A program made the position numbers and the translations under genes. A DNA stretch of 64,000 nucleotides. Source: Zygaena filipendulae. Its lineage: Eukaryota > Arthropoda > Insecta > Lepidoptera > Zygaenidae. The stretch is from NCBI GenBank assembly GCA_907165275.2, contig OU015659.1:3390501-3454500 (forward strand), in the 5' to 3' direction. The stretch's first letter is position 1. Each line of letters starts with the position of its first letter. The notes beneath the pieces were generated by a model, which worked only from the letters and a program-made list of their open reading frames with translations, did no database searches and had not been told where the DNA came from. This document shows, piece by piece, positions 45,650-58,000 of the stretch.

Positions 45650-45809
45650 GACTGAACCGATTTTGATTTAGTTTTATTACACCTTAACTACTTAACTGGT
45701 CATCATGAAATTCTGCATACACAGTATCAGGGATACAGAAAGGGACATGGGGTACTTTTATCGCGGAAACAACGAAACTAACGCGGGTGAAACCGCGGGG
45801 AACATCTAG
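45650..45809 (+). mobile_element. Helitron-like element
   Basis: Ends GCGGGTGAAACCGCGGGG and CTAG at 45806-45809; body includes GGTCATCATGAAATTCTGCA and ACAGAAAGGGACATGGGGTA. Just upstream of the four-exon TM gene. Confidence 0.7.
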
Positions 45810-46030
45810 TAGTTAGTAAAAACAAAAAAGTTCGTTGCGTGTTCGAATTTTATCAATCATCACATTCAGATCGCATTTCTATCAAATTTTAATTGAGAAG
45901 TGTCACTGTTGAAAATATTTAGATAGCGATTTTTGACAATGTTATTGATTTTTGGTACAAAATTTTAACCGAATAAATTTATAGTTGTTATTGGTAAACA
46001 AAAATTAATGAAATCGTCGTGTGCTATGAA

Positions 46031-49000
46031 ATGGCCAACTGTGACATGCCTAAGGTAAAATATATGACGTACTCGAAATGTAAACTGCCTTTAATCGGAG
46101 CGCTGGTCGACTATATGGACACGAGCATTGAGTATATGCGGCTGAAGACATTGGCCGGAGTCGAGCGGCTGCATGTGAAGACGTCTAAGGCCACTCTGTC
46201 CGCGACCTTCATGGCTTTTATATGTCTTACCCTCGGTTTGGTTTGCAACGTGAAGTTCGAAGTCGTGACCTTCAATGAAGAGCCTTTGCATAATGATCTC
46301 CATTTTATGTTGCTTAGTAAAGAGGACAAGTTATATATCGATGATATTGACACTTCCAGTGAGTATAATATGCGTCGATTTATTAATTTGAAAAACAATT
46401 GTACCTAGGTACGTCATTACCTAATTCATACCTATCTCAAGTAGGTACTAATAGGTAAGTACTGGTTTATTTAGTCACTATGATTACTTAATTCAGACAA
46501 AAACTGAACCAAAAGCTGCATTTAGAAGAGTGCACACTGCACAAGCCTTCAAGGTTAGATAAAGACTATAATTATATTATGTAACTTTACTACCCACTAT
46601 GCCCACTTAGTTTATTTTTTGTTTAATTTTTTAATCGACTTCTGACATTTTACTTAATGTTATTTACCATAAGTACCTACCTACTATTTTAATTTCAATC
46701 ATTGTTATGTATTATTTTGCTATTTGTTGTAGAGATCATGTGGTGCCTAGAAGCGTCGGATTTCCTGGTCATTTTAATCAGCAGCTTCCTTATTTGGAAC
46801 TCGGCTATTGTAGTGAGTGAACTTTGAACACAATATTAGGTATATATTTTAGGTACACGCGATGAAAACGACAAAGCGGAACATGTAGGACTCCCATCTA
46901 AACCGAATGGATCAATAAATATAACAACATCTTTTTCACAAAAGAATACCAAATAATACAGACTGGTGTTATCTTTTAACACTGTTTAATATTTATCTTT
47001 CATTTACTATTTATTTATTTTACTTTTATTATGACAACCATTATCAGTAGGTAGTTAAGATAAAAAGAAATACTATAGACAGCGATATTTTTGTCTCTGA
47101 GAACTGAGAAGATAATTGTCTTATCGGCATCTCGTCGTACTTCGTTGCAACGTGATTGTGAAATAAGAAAAAAATTAACATAACGATACAAACAAGACAG
47201 TTTAATGATTAAAACACTTATACTTTATACTTTAACAACGGCCTTACCGAAATTGTCGCCGGCTAACATTCCAATAAACGCGTCGAATATATTATCGAAC
47301 CCTTCCGAGATGTGTTCCCTCGCCTTCAACTGTCCCGATTCGATCCACTTTATCAGTTCTGCGAACGCCTCCGGCCAGCGATCTAACCACTGCCAGACCA
47401 TGAAGCCTTCGATCTTCAACTGCTTGAACACAATAGCCGGCTGCAGTATCGACGCTTTGGGAGCGGCTGTACTGCTCTCGTTGTATGAGCTGATACTACC
47501 GCACACGGCCACTCTACCGCGCGTGTTCATCTGGTTTATAATGATGCTGCTCAATTCACCGCCCACGTTGTCGAAATAGCAGTCCACACCTGCGGGGGCC
47601 GCTTCCTTCAGCGCTTTATACGCGTCCACGGTCTTATAATTAAGAGCCACGTCGAATCCCAGCTCTTTCAGCCATTTGACTTTGTCGTCTGAGCCGGCGA
47701 AGCCGATCACTCTGCAGCCTTTGATTTTGGCGATCTGGCCGACCAGCGAGCCGACAGCTCCCGCAGCGCCGGTCACGACGACCGTCTCACCCCGCTTGGG
47801 CTTGCATAGCTCCAGGAAGCCAAAGTACGCAGTCGCGCCGGGCATACCGACGGCTCCGACGCCAAGAGAGTTCGACAAACCTTTCAAGTTTGGTACCTTG
47901 TACGGTTTTTCCGTAGCGGTCGCATCGCTGGCCTTTATGACGTAGTATTCACACCAACCCTGGTGCGAGACGACTCTACATCCCACGGGGAATTGCGGGT
48001 CCTTGGATTCTTTGACGAGGCCGACTTGAAAACCGAACTGGTCGTACGGCACGGTCTTGGTGGGGTTGTATGCTCGCTGGTAGGGATCCACACTGACCCA
48101 CTCCGTCTTGACGAGGATTTCACCGTTCTTAAGAGGCGGCAATGTGAACTCTACGATCTCGTAGTCATCACGCTTCGGTACGCCATCGAAGTGTTTTTTT
48201 ACGACGTATTTGCGTGCTTTCACCATTTTGAACAACTGAACGCCTAGGCCCGCGGTCGATGCTTAAATAACAATTGGAATACGACTCATGATGACTATAC
48301 ATATAGACTTATCGGTGACGTCATCGCGAGGTCAACAGAGTAAAATAATCTTATTTTTTATTGTACCTACAGTGTTGTGCAACAGCATACCAGTTAGTTG
48401 ATATAGCTATTGGCTGCCGGAATAATAATTAATGCCGAAGCAGGTATAGTACTTATGTTACCTACTATATATTTATAGTAGTTAAGTTAGCCACCAACTA
48501 TATTATGCAGGTTAATGGAAATCGAATTATAATATATTATGTGCAAGCTGTAAGAACCAGTCAAACTTGACGGGAATGGTATGACGTGTATAAATACAGA
48601 TATATTATGTCTACATTTAATGTTAGAGAATATATTATGTCTGTAGTCGGTACGTACATCATCGTGATGTGTGCTAATTATTTTGTTTAAGTTATGACTT
48701 TATTCAATATCTGTTTAGGTACAAATGGAAGCCTTAGGATGTTTTTAGGTTTCTAGACTGCATAATCGAATCAGTTTCGCCTTATCCTACATAGTATAAA
48801 AATATAGGTAAAGTCGCTTTCTCTATCCCTATATCCCTATGTATGCTTAAATCTTTAAAACTACGCAACAGATTTTGATGCGGTTTTCACCAATAGATAG
48901 AGTGATTCATGAGAAAGGTTTATAACTATATTTTATCCTGGAATTCCCGCGGGAACTCCGAAATTACCGCGGGTGAAACCGCGCGGGTCAGCTAGTCAGA

Positions 49001-50492
49001 TTCCCTTCCTCGAATAAAAACGTGAGTTTATTAAGTAGATTCATCGGACGCGCCAGTGGCAACCCAAAGGCAAGGGGCATTGAATCACCATTAGAGACCC
49101 GGATCGTTAATAACTTGCACGTACCTACTCTATGGCAGCAAACCGTCAGCGCGTCGGCAACTGTGTGCTCAATTTTCATAATTTTGTAAGGCCAAAACAA
49201 TCGTATGTTTTTTGCTAAATGTGTTTGAGACTAGAATCGAATACCTACTCGGTTCCTTCAATACGTTCCACGTTTAAAGTTGACTGTAAGCATTGATATA
49301 GGGTTTTTTAATATATCAATGACTGTAAGCATTGAATTATAGTGGGTTTGAACTACTTACTAGGTAAAAAATAAATGTGAATGAGAGTTTGTTTGTTACG
49401 CTTTCATGAATTAACGACTCAATCGATCGTCATAAAATTGTGCATACATCGTTGTCGGTAGTACAGAAAAGGGCATAGGGTACTTTTTATCACGGAATTC
49501 CCGCGGGAACTCCGAAATTTGCGTGGATGAACGGGGAACGGTTAGATCTGGACTGAGAATTTCTGTTTGTCTCCCAGCGTTCTCCGGTTAGCGACTACTT
49601 GTTCCTACCGTGGCTGGGCGCGGCGCTGCGCGGCCTGCTCCTGCGCCAGGCGCCCACCGCCGGCGCCCTGATGTATACCATCGCGGTTGTCAACGGCAAC
49701 GTCAACCCGCTGTTTATGACCTCCTTCAGCTTCCTTATGCGTGAGTGTTTGAGTTTATTTTATTAAGTGAGGATTTTTATACTTTACATATAGAATCGTC
49801 ACATCTTTCTAAGATAATATGTATATCATATTGAATATAATCGATAGTAGAATAATGTAAAATTTTAATCTCAGGTTTAGGTGCTGTAGGATTACCGGAA
49901 AATTGTACCTGAGTTATAGCTGTTCCCCGCGGTTTACCTGCTATAAATTCAGAGTTCCCAAGGAAATTCTGGGATAATAATAACAATAATTAATAAGTTT
50001 ATTGGTACCTACTTTTTATTGGAATAACTTTATTAACTACTATACAACTGTCTCCCGCGATCTCACCCGCGGTAATTTCGAAGTTCCTGTGGGAACCGAA
50101 TTCCAGTAAAAATATAAACTATACGTATATACCTTTTTCTTGAATCACTCTATTAACAGAAACCGCATTAAAATTCTTTGCGTAGTTTAAAAGAACTATG
50201 CGTAGGTAGGTACAGAAGCGGTAACTGCGGTATACCTACACCGGTTTTATACTGTGTAGAGATGCAAAACGCGCCTATTAAGTGCATATTGACTATACAA
50301 ATTGGCCTACAAGCAAGCTTCTATTCCCTAGTGTTAGAAGCCCGCCTCTGGCTGGAGATAGCTCGGTTGGTGCGCGCGCGCTGGGAGAAGCGTCACCATG
50401 GCAACGCGACGCGCGACACCCAGTACGAGGTCGAGACGCTGTGGAGCAACGACGACGTGCAGAGCGTCGAGATGCGCAACTATGTGTACTAG
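46031..50492 (+). CDS. Unrecognised multi-pass membrane protein, four exons
   Basis: Exons 46031-46358, 46733-46812, 49578-49740 and 50332-50492 (TAG) join in phase to 243 residues. The start is the first in-frame ATG (MANCDMPKV); an out-of-frame ATG at 46008 makes a small overlapping upstream ORF. Hydrophobic segments: about 59-80 (SATFMAFICLTLGLVCNV), 116-134 (FLVILISSFLIWNSAIV), 141-160 (LFLPWLGAALRGLLL) and 163-189 (AGALMYTIAVVNGNVNP and FMTSFSFLML), suggesting four helices with both ends on the same side. The cytosolic-looking C-terminus is charged and ends EMRNYVY. I do not recognise the family; the layout recalls small insect four-TM proteins of unknown function. Intron 2 (2.8 kb) contains the PTGR1-like gene on the opposite strand. 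Confidence 0.7.
47225..48235 (-). CDS. Prostaglandin reductase 1-like NADPH oxidoreductase, intronless
   Basis: A 336-residue single-exon ORF, full length for the family (PTGR1/leukotriene B4 12-hydroxydehydrogenase, medium-chain dehydrogenase/reductase superfamily). Such enzymes use NADPH to reduce the alpha,beta double bond of enones and eicosanoid ketones in the cytosol. Visible features: N-terminal GroES-like half with WVSVDPYQRAY (46-56); the glycine-rich nucleotide loop VTGAAGAVGSLVGQIAK (154-170); DNVGGELS (222-229); the strand GRVAVCGSISSYN (240-252); and the C-terminal LKAREHISEGFDNI (303-316). No zinc-ligand set is apparent, as in PTGR1. ATG at 48235 gives MFKMVK; the second ATG at 48226 gives MVKARKY and may be the real start. 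The gene sits inside an intron of the four-exon TM gene, on the other strand, so it has its own promoter; a consensus CRE lies about 80 bp upstream. Confidence 0.9.
   Translation of the reverse strand: MFKMVKARKYVVKKHFDGVPKRDDYEIVEFTLPPLKNGEILVKTEWVSVDPYQRAYNPTKTVPYDQFGFQVGLVKESKDPQFPVGCRVVSHQGWCEYYVIKASDATATEKPYKVPNLKGLSNSLGVGAVGMPGATAYFGFLELCKPKRGETVVVTGAAGAVGSLVGQIAKIKGCRVIGFAGSDDKVKWLKELGFDVALNYKTVDAYKALKEAAPAGVDCYFDNVGGELSSIIINQMNTRGRVAVCGSISSYNESSTAAPKASILQPAIVFKQLKIEGFMVWQWLDRWPEAFAELIKWIESGQLKAREHISEGFDNIFDAFIGMLAGDNFGKAVVKV
48316..48323. promoter_or_regulatory. TGACGTCA (CRE/ATF consensus) upstream of the PTGR1-like gene
   Basis: A perfect palindromic TGACGTCA about 80 bp above the PTGR1-like start codon, within promoter range. 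The same word also occurs by chance in a MITE near 9932, so function is only inferred. Confidence 0.35.
48795..48995 (+). mobile_element. Helitron-like element
   Basis: Ends CCGCGGGTGAAACCGCG then CTAG at 48992-48995; the body includes GATGCGGTTTTCACCAATAG. Lies in intron 2 of the TM gene. Confidence 0.75.
49370..49546 (+). mobile_element. Degenerate Helitron-like element about 30 bp before exon 3 of the TM gene
   Basis: GTGAATGAGAGTTTGTTTG to GAACGGGGAACGGTTAG; the terminal hairpin is partly deleted. The exon 3 acceptor is at 49576-49577. Confidence 0.6.
49913..50180 (-). mobile_element. Two overlapping reverse Helitron-like fragments
   Basis: TATAGCTGTTCCCCGCGG at about 49916 and a second block CTGTCTCCCGCGATCTCACC at about 50047, each with the GAGTTCC word. 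Intron 3 of the TM gene. Confidence 0.55.
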
Positions 50493-52096
50493 CCCTTAGG
50501 TAGGCGCTATGCAATGTGTAGGTACAATGTACAGACAGCATTAAAAATATGTGACCACTTTTGTCTGTAGTGGAAACCTATTGCTATAATAGGTAATTTA
50601 GTATCAAGGTAATCAAAGGCTGACAAATTGGCTATATATTTTTGATGACGACTATACAGAGTGTAAGGTTAAACGAGGGCCTTATTTTATGACGTAGAGA
50701 CAATTATTCACGAAAGTTGCCGACGCTCTGATGGATTATCAGGTACAGGTCATTCAACCCCTATTTACTTAATATTGTTGGCTAGCGCGCCGACAAATCT
50801 AATGTACTAAACCGGCAAAAAAACATGTTTTTATTAAGGGGTTTCTGTAATTTTGTTTCTCGTTTGACGCTACACTTTGTATATGTATATATTATGTCAC
50901 CGTAAAATAGTAAAAATAGTCAGATTGTAAACGATTGTCAGTGCCGAGGTACCTACATATTTGCGAGCACCCCGACGCTCTAGGATAGGTTAGGTTTAAA
51001 CGGTGATTCCAACAGAGTAAAATGGTATTAGTAGTACCGATGTCTCATGCGCGAGCACACCACAACACATTTTTACAATATTTCGGTTAGTTTACAAACG
51101 GTTTTTGTACAATTTTACGGTGACATATACAGTGTGTTTTGATTTTATTTTTAACTCTATCTGTTTTTTTACGTAGGTATGTTTCGGATGCACATTGATT
51201 TGCATCGTCTACAATATCACGCTTGGAAGTTATTGTCGATGCCAACTGTACCTACTGTGTTTGTTGTTAGAAAAAGTATCTGTGCATGGTCTTTAAAAAA
51301 TATCTAATAAATTTATTTAAAAAGCAATGACAACTAGTTAGGAGTACCTATTTATTTACACGTCATCAGGTAACAAAATTATTCCAATGTACCTATGTAA
51401 AAAATATAATCAACAACACATTTTTGTATCATTTAAATTGCTTAGAACCGAAGTTCTGGAGAGAGATATTGTAAAATCGCGAAGCAACGAAGTGTTGTAC
51501 GTAGATAATCGTATTTTTTGGGTTCCGTAGGTAAATGGCAACTTACGCAATAAAAAGGTCGATTAAGAGATAAATTAGTGCCATATTATTATTATCTACA
51601 GTTAAATAAAAACATTTTCTTATAACCGTAACGGTTATCAGCTAAGTAACAAAAATAAAGTCAAACAATGACAAGCAAAAACGAGGATGAATGTACCTTA
51701 CGAAAAAAAAGTTTTATCTATACGTGAGAGGAATACCTACCTTTATTGAATGTTGCGATAGTGAAAAGTCACATAGGTAATATTTGCAAAGAATAGTAAC
51801 TAGTAGGTACAAAGTAAATAAGCGACACTCTACACCCCAACAACACTTCGTGCCTCCCCACGCTCCCTACGTCACAACGGGCGGCAAGCCTAGAGATGAT
51901 AGACAATTTCGAACTCAATGTGGCAATTTTCCTCGAAATTTCCAGGAAACTTTCGCGGGGTATGAGGAGGCATGGAAATTTGGTGGGGGGCGGAGAGTGT
52001 CGCTTCTTTATAATATATTCCATATTCTTTGGTAGCAGGTAGTGAGTTAAATCGGTACGCTTCTATGACGAGTCACAATTGTGCTCTCAGTATATA
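50493..52096. other. Intergenic region between the convergent TM and neprilysin-like genes
   Basis: No gene. Contains two inverted-repeat elements: about 50652-50882 (GAGTGTAAGGTTAAACGAGG against CCTCGTTT-like right end, imperfect) and 50891-51131 (TATGTCACCGTAAAAT against ATTTTACGGTGACATA, exact), plus the element at 51818-52007. The 51150-51800 stretch shows nothing recognisable. Confidence 0.5.
51818..52007. mobile_element. MITE with AAGCGACACTCT ends
   Basis: AAGCGACACTCT left and AGAGTGTCGCTT right are exact inverted repeats. The interior words CATGCCTCCTCATACCCCGC and TTTCCTGGAAATTTCGAGG (reverse strand) recur at about 38160-38245. Confidence 0.65.
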
Positions 52097-55000
52097 TCAC
52101 CAAACAGTACACTTGTGTTTCGGGTTCATGAGACTGCCCGGCGGGCATCGAAACTCTCTGGCAAAATCGTGGGAATTGGACAGCGTGCCTATGACCCGGA
52201 ATCTTCCCGGAGAGTGAACTGCCGTCTTGAGCTTGTTTCGCATTGCTTCCGGGCGCATCGCGCCGCACCAGACCTGGAAAATATTTTCATCATCAGCTAA
52301 TTAGCAATGAAAGTCCCATCAAAATCGGTCCAACCTTTTCGAAGTTTTGTTCCAGACAAACATTGCAACCCCTTTTCACCTCCTTAGGGGTTGAATTTTC
52401 AAAAATCCTTTCGTAGTGCACACCTACGTCACTTAAGGGATATTTGTGCAAAATTTCATGGTTTTAGACCCAGCGGTTTCAGCTGTGCGTTGGTCGATCA
52501 GTCAGTCAGTTTCTGTTATATAAAAAATATAGAATATAAGTTGTTGCAGACTGGTCAAATATAGAGATTACAAAAAAAGGAAGCTTAATCCTTCTCTTCG
52601 GACCAGAACACATCACACTGTGCACTGCAGCACTGGGTAGTGATGAAAAAGGTTATGGTAAACGGGAGAGTGAATGAAGTGCATTATTTTATCTCTAAGC
52701 GTCATTTACTAATTATGATCTTTCATAACACGACTGATAAGTTCCAATGAACGGCTGCCCCCTTAGATAAAATCCTAGATAAGCCAGTGAAAATATGAAT
52801 ATACCTGAGCGAAATTAAGAAAAAACAATTGTGTGTGCGTATGGTTGAGTCCAGGCAGGGTCTCTCCCTCCGCCCCGTGGCGCTGCAGCCAGCGCAGGTA
52901 CGCTCGGAACGCTTGCTTCACACCACCGTTGTCGGCTATGTTCTCACCCTTAGCAAAAAAGTAAAGTGACTTACATAAAATCGAGTAACGTAATAACTAT
53001 ACCATCTCTGTCATTTGTACTTAGGAGATGATTTACGTGTAGACTTGAAGATGTCTTACTTTCATGCTTATTATTATCTCATTCGTAATTATGGGTCCCG
53101 GCGAAGATACTATAAGTAGATATTGGTCTCGAAGTTGCCGGTTGATGTGCCACTTTTTTTAAATTTTTAATGACATACAAAGGGTATAATTATAACCGAT
53201 ATACCTATAGAAGACACTACTCAAATTGGATACGCTCTCAAGTCTTCTTCATTTTCCATCGCGATGAGCAAGATACATAATATCCTGAGAGGACCATCTC
53301 TTGACCACCACTATTTATTGACACAGTCGATCACCTGAGTGTTGACACCGTCCAGCTTCATGTTGACGCCCGGCACCACGTATTGCCCGTACTGGTCTAT
53401 GAGGCACTGCGCGCGGTGGTGGAACGCCTCTATCGCCGAGTCGCTCCACCACCGGTGCAGGTTGCCGTTGCAGTCGAACAGGCGACCCTTGTCGTCGAAG
53501 CCGTGCGTTATTTCGTGACCTATCAAAAATGTTGTCGTAATTCATTCGAAGTCCAAAAGAGTCCAAACTCGTTCATTCATAAATATTCTTAATATTATGT
53601 CCTTTCTTAAGATACGCTCTATTTTTTTTTTCTTCAACCAGAATTGGCCAGTGCGGCTGCCCTACGGAAACATAAGTAATTGCAGCGGAATAAATTTTGC
53701 AGGAGGAGCAAAAAAACTTTTCTTATTTAAGACTAAAGCCTTTTTGATGGTTATTGCAACTGAATGAAAACAGAAGGTGCAAACAAACGGAAATTCCATT
53801 ATTTAAAACAAATCTTCCATAGTTTAACAATTTTCTTAATTAAAATTTTTCTAAAAAGCCTTTTTGATGGATGTGAGTAGGTATGTAGCAAGGTCCGTTA
53901 AGCGTGAAAAGATATAAAAATATAAAAAAAAAACTCATTTCGAAAAAATTACAGATGCTTTGTTTTTCCGGTTCGAAGCATGTTATCAAGGAGGTTGTTA
54001 GCGGTTGTTTCGCAAGGAATTATAAAACGATGATCAATATACATAATATTAATCATCATTACAACAGCCGGAAGACGTCCATTGCTGACGAAGAGACTGC
54101 GTGGCCCTTTGCCATTTGTTCTTTGATGATCTACCTAAGTGATGCCGAGGTCGGTATTTCAACGTAGTTTACTAGACTTGTAGTCAATCAATGTACCTAC
54201 TACCTACTAATTATATAGACTTATACTATAACACATATAGAAATCATCTTAGGTAGGTATGCTATAACTGTACGCGAAATAAAAAAAGACGATTTCGTAG
54301 ACTATAGTCATTCTCGTGACCTTAAATTAACAAAAGCATGTGATTTTTCTACAAGTCTTGTTTACCTAATTGTCGCCGCCAGTACAGGAAATAATCATTA
54401 TTATGATCTGTTGTGTATTTTTTTGTAACCAAGGTCCTAGACAAAGTCGTTTTTGCACATTTAGAGACTTCTTTGTTTTGATATGTACATAGGTGTATAA
54501 GTGACGATGTTTGAATGTTTGTTACAATCACGCATAAAAGTCTGTACTAATTTGCATGAAATGTAGCTTACTAATACAATGTGTTCCGGATTAAAACAGA
54601 ATAATTTTCATCCTTGGAACAAAGAATTTCCGAGGGAATACCTACCGAGGTTAACGTGAGTGAAAACGCTACAGTAACCGGCAAATTAATAAAAGAATAA
54701 AGTAGGCGGTTCAAATTGTTTGATTTACCAATAACGACTCCGATGCCGCCGTAATTGAGGGAGCGTGGAAAGTGTCGATGATAGAAGGGCGGCTGCAGGA
54801 TGCCCGCCGGGAACATGATTTGGTTTTTGTTTCTGCTGTAGTACGCGTTGACCACTGCCGGAGCTGTGTTCCATAGTGTCTTGTTTACTGGCTGGCCGAT
54901 TCTACCCAAAAGCAATCATGATTATCATATCAGTCGAAAGATGCCCACTATTGAATATAGGCCCCAAGGATCGCCACAGTGACCGCTCCTGCGCTTCCCG

Positions 55001-58000
55001 CATCTTGTAGTATGGGTACCTGACCCCAGATTTACATAATATAGACCCTAAATATACTTTTTTTGTGAATATACAATATACATCATGGATCGAACCCGGA
55101 CACCTGGCGTAGCAGTCAGGTTCACTGACCATTACACAAACTGTGCTGTAATAACATGACTCATAAGTGGTAAGTATATAAAAACTTCTTTAAAAACAAA
55201 ATTACATCATAAATACGCACATAATAAGCTTACATCTGTTGGCTGTCACCCGGCCTTTCTTCCCAATTTCCATGATATTGTAAATTTTTTAACTAAGCGA
55301 CATTGATTACCTACTATAAAATTACAAATTAAAGCTTAAAACGCTGACCTCATCTGCTCCATTTTCGTCAAATGCTGCAGGATATTCAATATATTCTCAA
55401 AATATTTATCAGGATGTATGTTAACCTCTTTATAACGTTCGTCTAACTCTTGCTTATTGAGAATGAAGTCGGGATACCCGATCCTAAGCATCATGGCGTC
55501 CACTTTATGGGCCGCTAGTTTTTTAGTGCCGCTGTCGATCCAATCGATCAAGTTCAGTAGTTCTCTGAACGATTGTTGTATCTCCCTTGTCATTGTGAGT
55601 GTGTCATTTTTGCTCGTTTCGTCGAAATATTTCCGAACGAACATAGATCCTAGTGCCATTCCCATATTTGAGTTCACTTGGGAAATGCAGTTCTTCCATC
55701 GTGGTGGCGATTGCTCACGACCAAAGAGGATAAAATAAAATCTGAAAGTAATATCGACAAAATGTTAAACCTATCATTTCGTAATAATTCAGCTCGAAGG
55801 AGTGTACTCACTGTTGTTTAACAAATTGAAAGCGATCGTCCAGGTTGTTGACCCGGTGTCTGACAAATCGCCACAGTAGGTAATTTGCTAAAATGCTTGA
55901 ATCCGTTTTCTCAATCAACTGCACCAAATGCTAAAACAAAGAGTATATCTATAATCTAACTGAATTATCTCATCAATGTGAGTTCACTGCTATGGTTCAC
56001 TGATAAATTCATCCCATTGACATAACACATAGTCTGTAACGAGGCGGCCGTATGCCACTCGTTATCCTGCCTTAGAGCCAACCCACACGGTGCGGTGCGG
56101 CTCAGGAGGCCTACCATTAACTTTTAAAATGCCTGACATGTTCCGAGCAGTTCAATTAACGTGTCTTAAATTGACCTGCAAGAAATCGTACCATGTTCAT
56201 AGATTTGTTGACCTGTTTTTGGGTCAGGCACCTGAGCGGCGCCGCTGCGGTATATTACATGCAAAAAAGCGTTGTGGCCGCACGGCGCCTTGCGGCGCGC
56301 TCCGGCACCGCGCCGCGCTCTCATCAAAGTCGGGACAAGGCGGGGAGGGCAGTTATAAGCGGCTCGCTGTTGTTTGTCCTGTTCTGTCACGTAACGATGG
56401 GCATGCCTACTCTTTTTGTCGCCGCTGCGGCGCTGCGCTGCCCGTGTGGTCGCCCATGCGGCGAAATGGCTTGGGCTGCGGCGCCGCACCGCTTCGTGTG
56501 GGTTGGCACTCATTTCTAATAGTTTTCATTTTAAAAATCTGTTCTTTTTTGTTATCTACTTGTCATTCTTTTTTAATTCAAAATTGTTGTAGGTATTTTT
56601 TATATTTTTCTCTTTGACACTCCTCGATTCTGAATTTCTAGCGTACCTATAGATACATCAAAATTATATCTATCGAATAAATTATTTTACTGTTCCAAAA
56701 GTGGACTTATTGGAGCTACCCGGAGGCTTATCTATCTCTCCCCAACGTGTGAACCATACAGGTCAACATACCCTAACGTAGTTTAGCGCAAATAGCACCA
56801 CAGTTTCTTCAGATCCTACTGTTCTGTTCATAACCACACAGAGGTACTGTCTCCATTTGATCTGTGGTACTAACTCCTCCAGTTTGCGCAAGGGCATGCG
56901 ACGATATAGTTCAGATACGTTGCGCCTGTCTTCTGGCGCTGATGTTATTTTTGCTAGTCTGAAATTAGCTTAAATTAATTATAGGATAAGATTCTTTAAC
57001 GTGTTCAAAATTTGTTTTAAGTTTCAAAAATTGTGTCTTACTTTATTTCAAATTCTATTAGTTTGTCAGCACTTCTTTTTACATATCCTGGGTCACCACC
57101 GAGCAATGTTGCTATTTTGATTAAATAAGTCTTGTAGGCGTCTAAGTATAGCCGGTTGCTTTCTTGCAGGAAATAATCCCTAGTTGGTAATCCTAGAATT
57201 AAAATTATATCAACTGGCTTCTAATCACAATATAGGTACTTAACTAAATATGTTTAATTAGTAAAACTAAATATAAAAAATGTTTCTTGCCTAAACTCGT
57301 TTGATCGAACTGTATTACAAATTCATCTGAATTTTTAATATCAGGACCAACCCATTCCGATAGTAAAATGTCGTTATTGTAGAGTCTAAGTTTAGCCATT
57401 AGTTCAAGCCAATCGAATCGACTCGCATTCCATTTAGGATCAAGAATAGGCCAGCCACCCAAAAGGTTTAATAAATCTAACAATGGTTGATGACCGCGCC
57501 TTTGCAATATTCCATAGTTCATGCAAGATTTGAATAAAAATTTTGCTTTCATTGCTGCGTCGCCGTCGGCAGGGTCTTTAGCATGTTGCAGCGATTTTAA
57601 TATTTGATCAACCATTTGTGACTCTATTTCTGTTTGCCTTTTGTTTCTCTTATTCGAGTATGACTGTAATTTTCGTCCAACATTGATGATATTAGTTTTA
57701 AATCTGGACTTTCCCTTTATTTTTGGGGATTTCTTTATTAAATCTCTTTTTAACTTATAACCTTGTCTAATGATTTTATGCATATCGTATTTCATTTTCT
57801 TGATTGGTTCTCTAATCTTTTTAGATTTCTTGTCCAGGTATCGCCGAATCCGCTTTATAATTTCAGATTTTTCTAGTCTGTTAAAACTGTTCGTGTGTTC
57901 TTTTAAATTAATACTGTCTACTATAAAATTATTGCTCTTTAAAAAGTTATCTTCTATGTCTAAATTTGGACCCGGATATACACTTGTCACATATTCTTCA

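Larger units (their letters stand above)
41629..46030. other. Intergenic region downstream of NASP
   Basis: No supported gene. The first kilobase is a stack of inverted-repeat elements (41684, 41804, 42247, 42455). From about 42650 to 45180 the sequence is AT-rich with no recognisable structure apart from possible 3' UTR of NASP. 45190-45640 holds a hairpin and a hAT-like MITE. Confidence 0.6.

Noticed and set aside
56090..56617. 175-residue plus-strand ORF and the opposite 115-residue ORF
   Set aside because: Both lie inside a GC-rich inverted-repeat element in a neprilysin intron.
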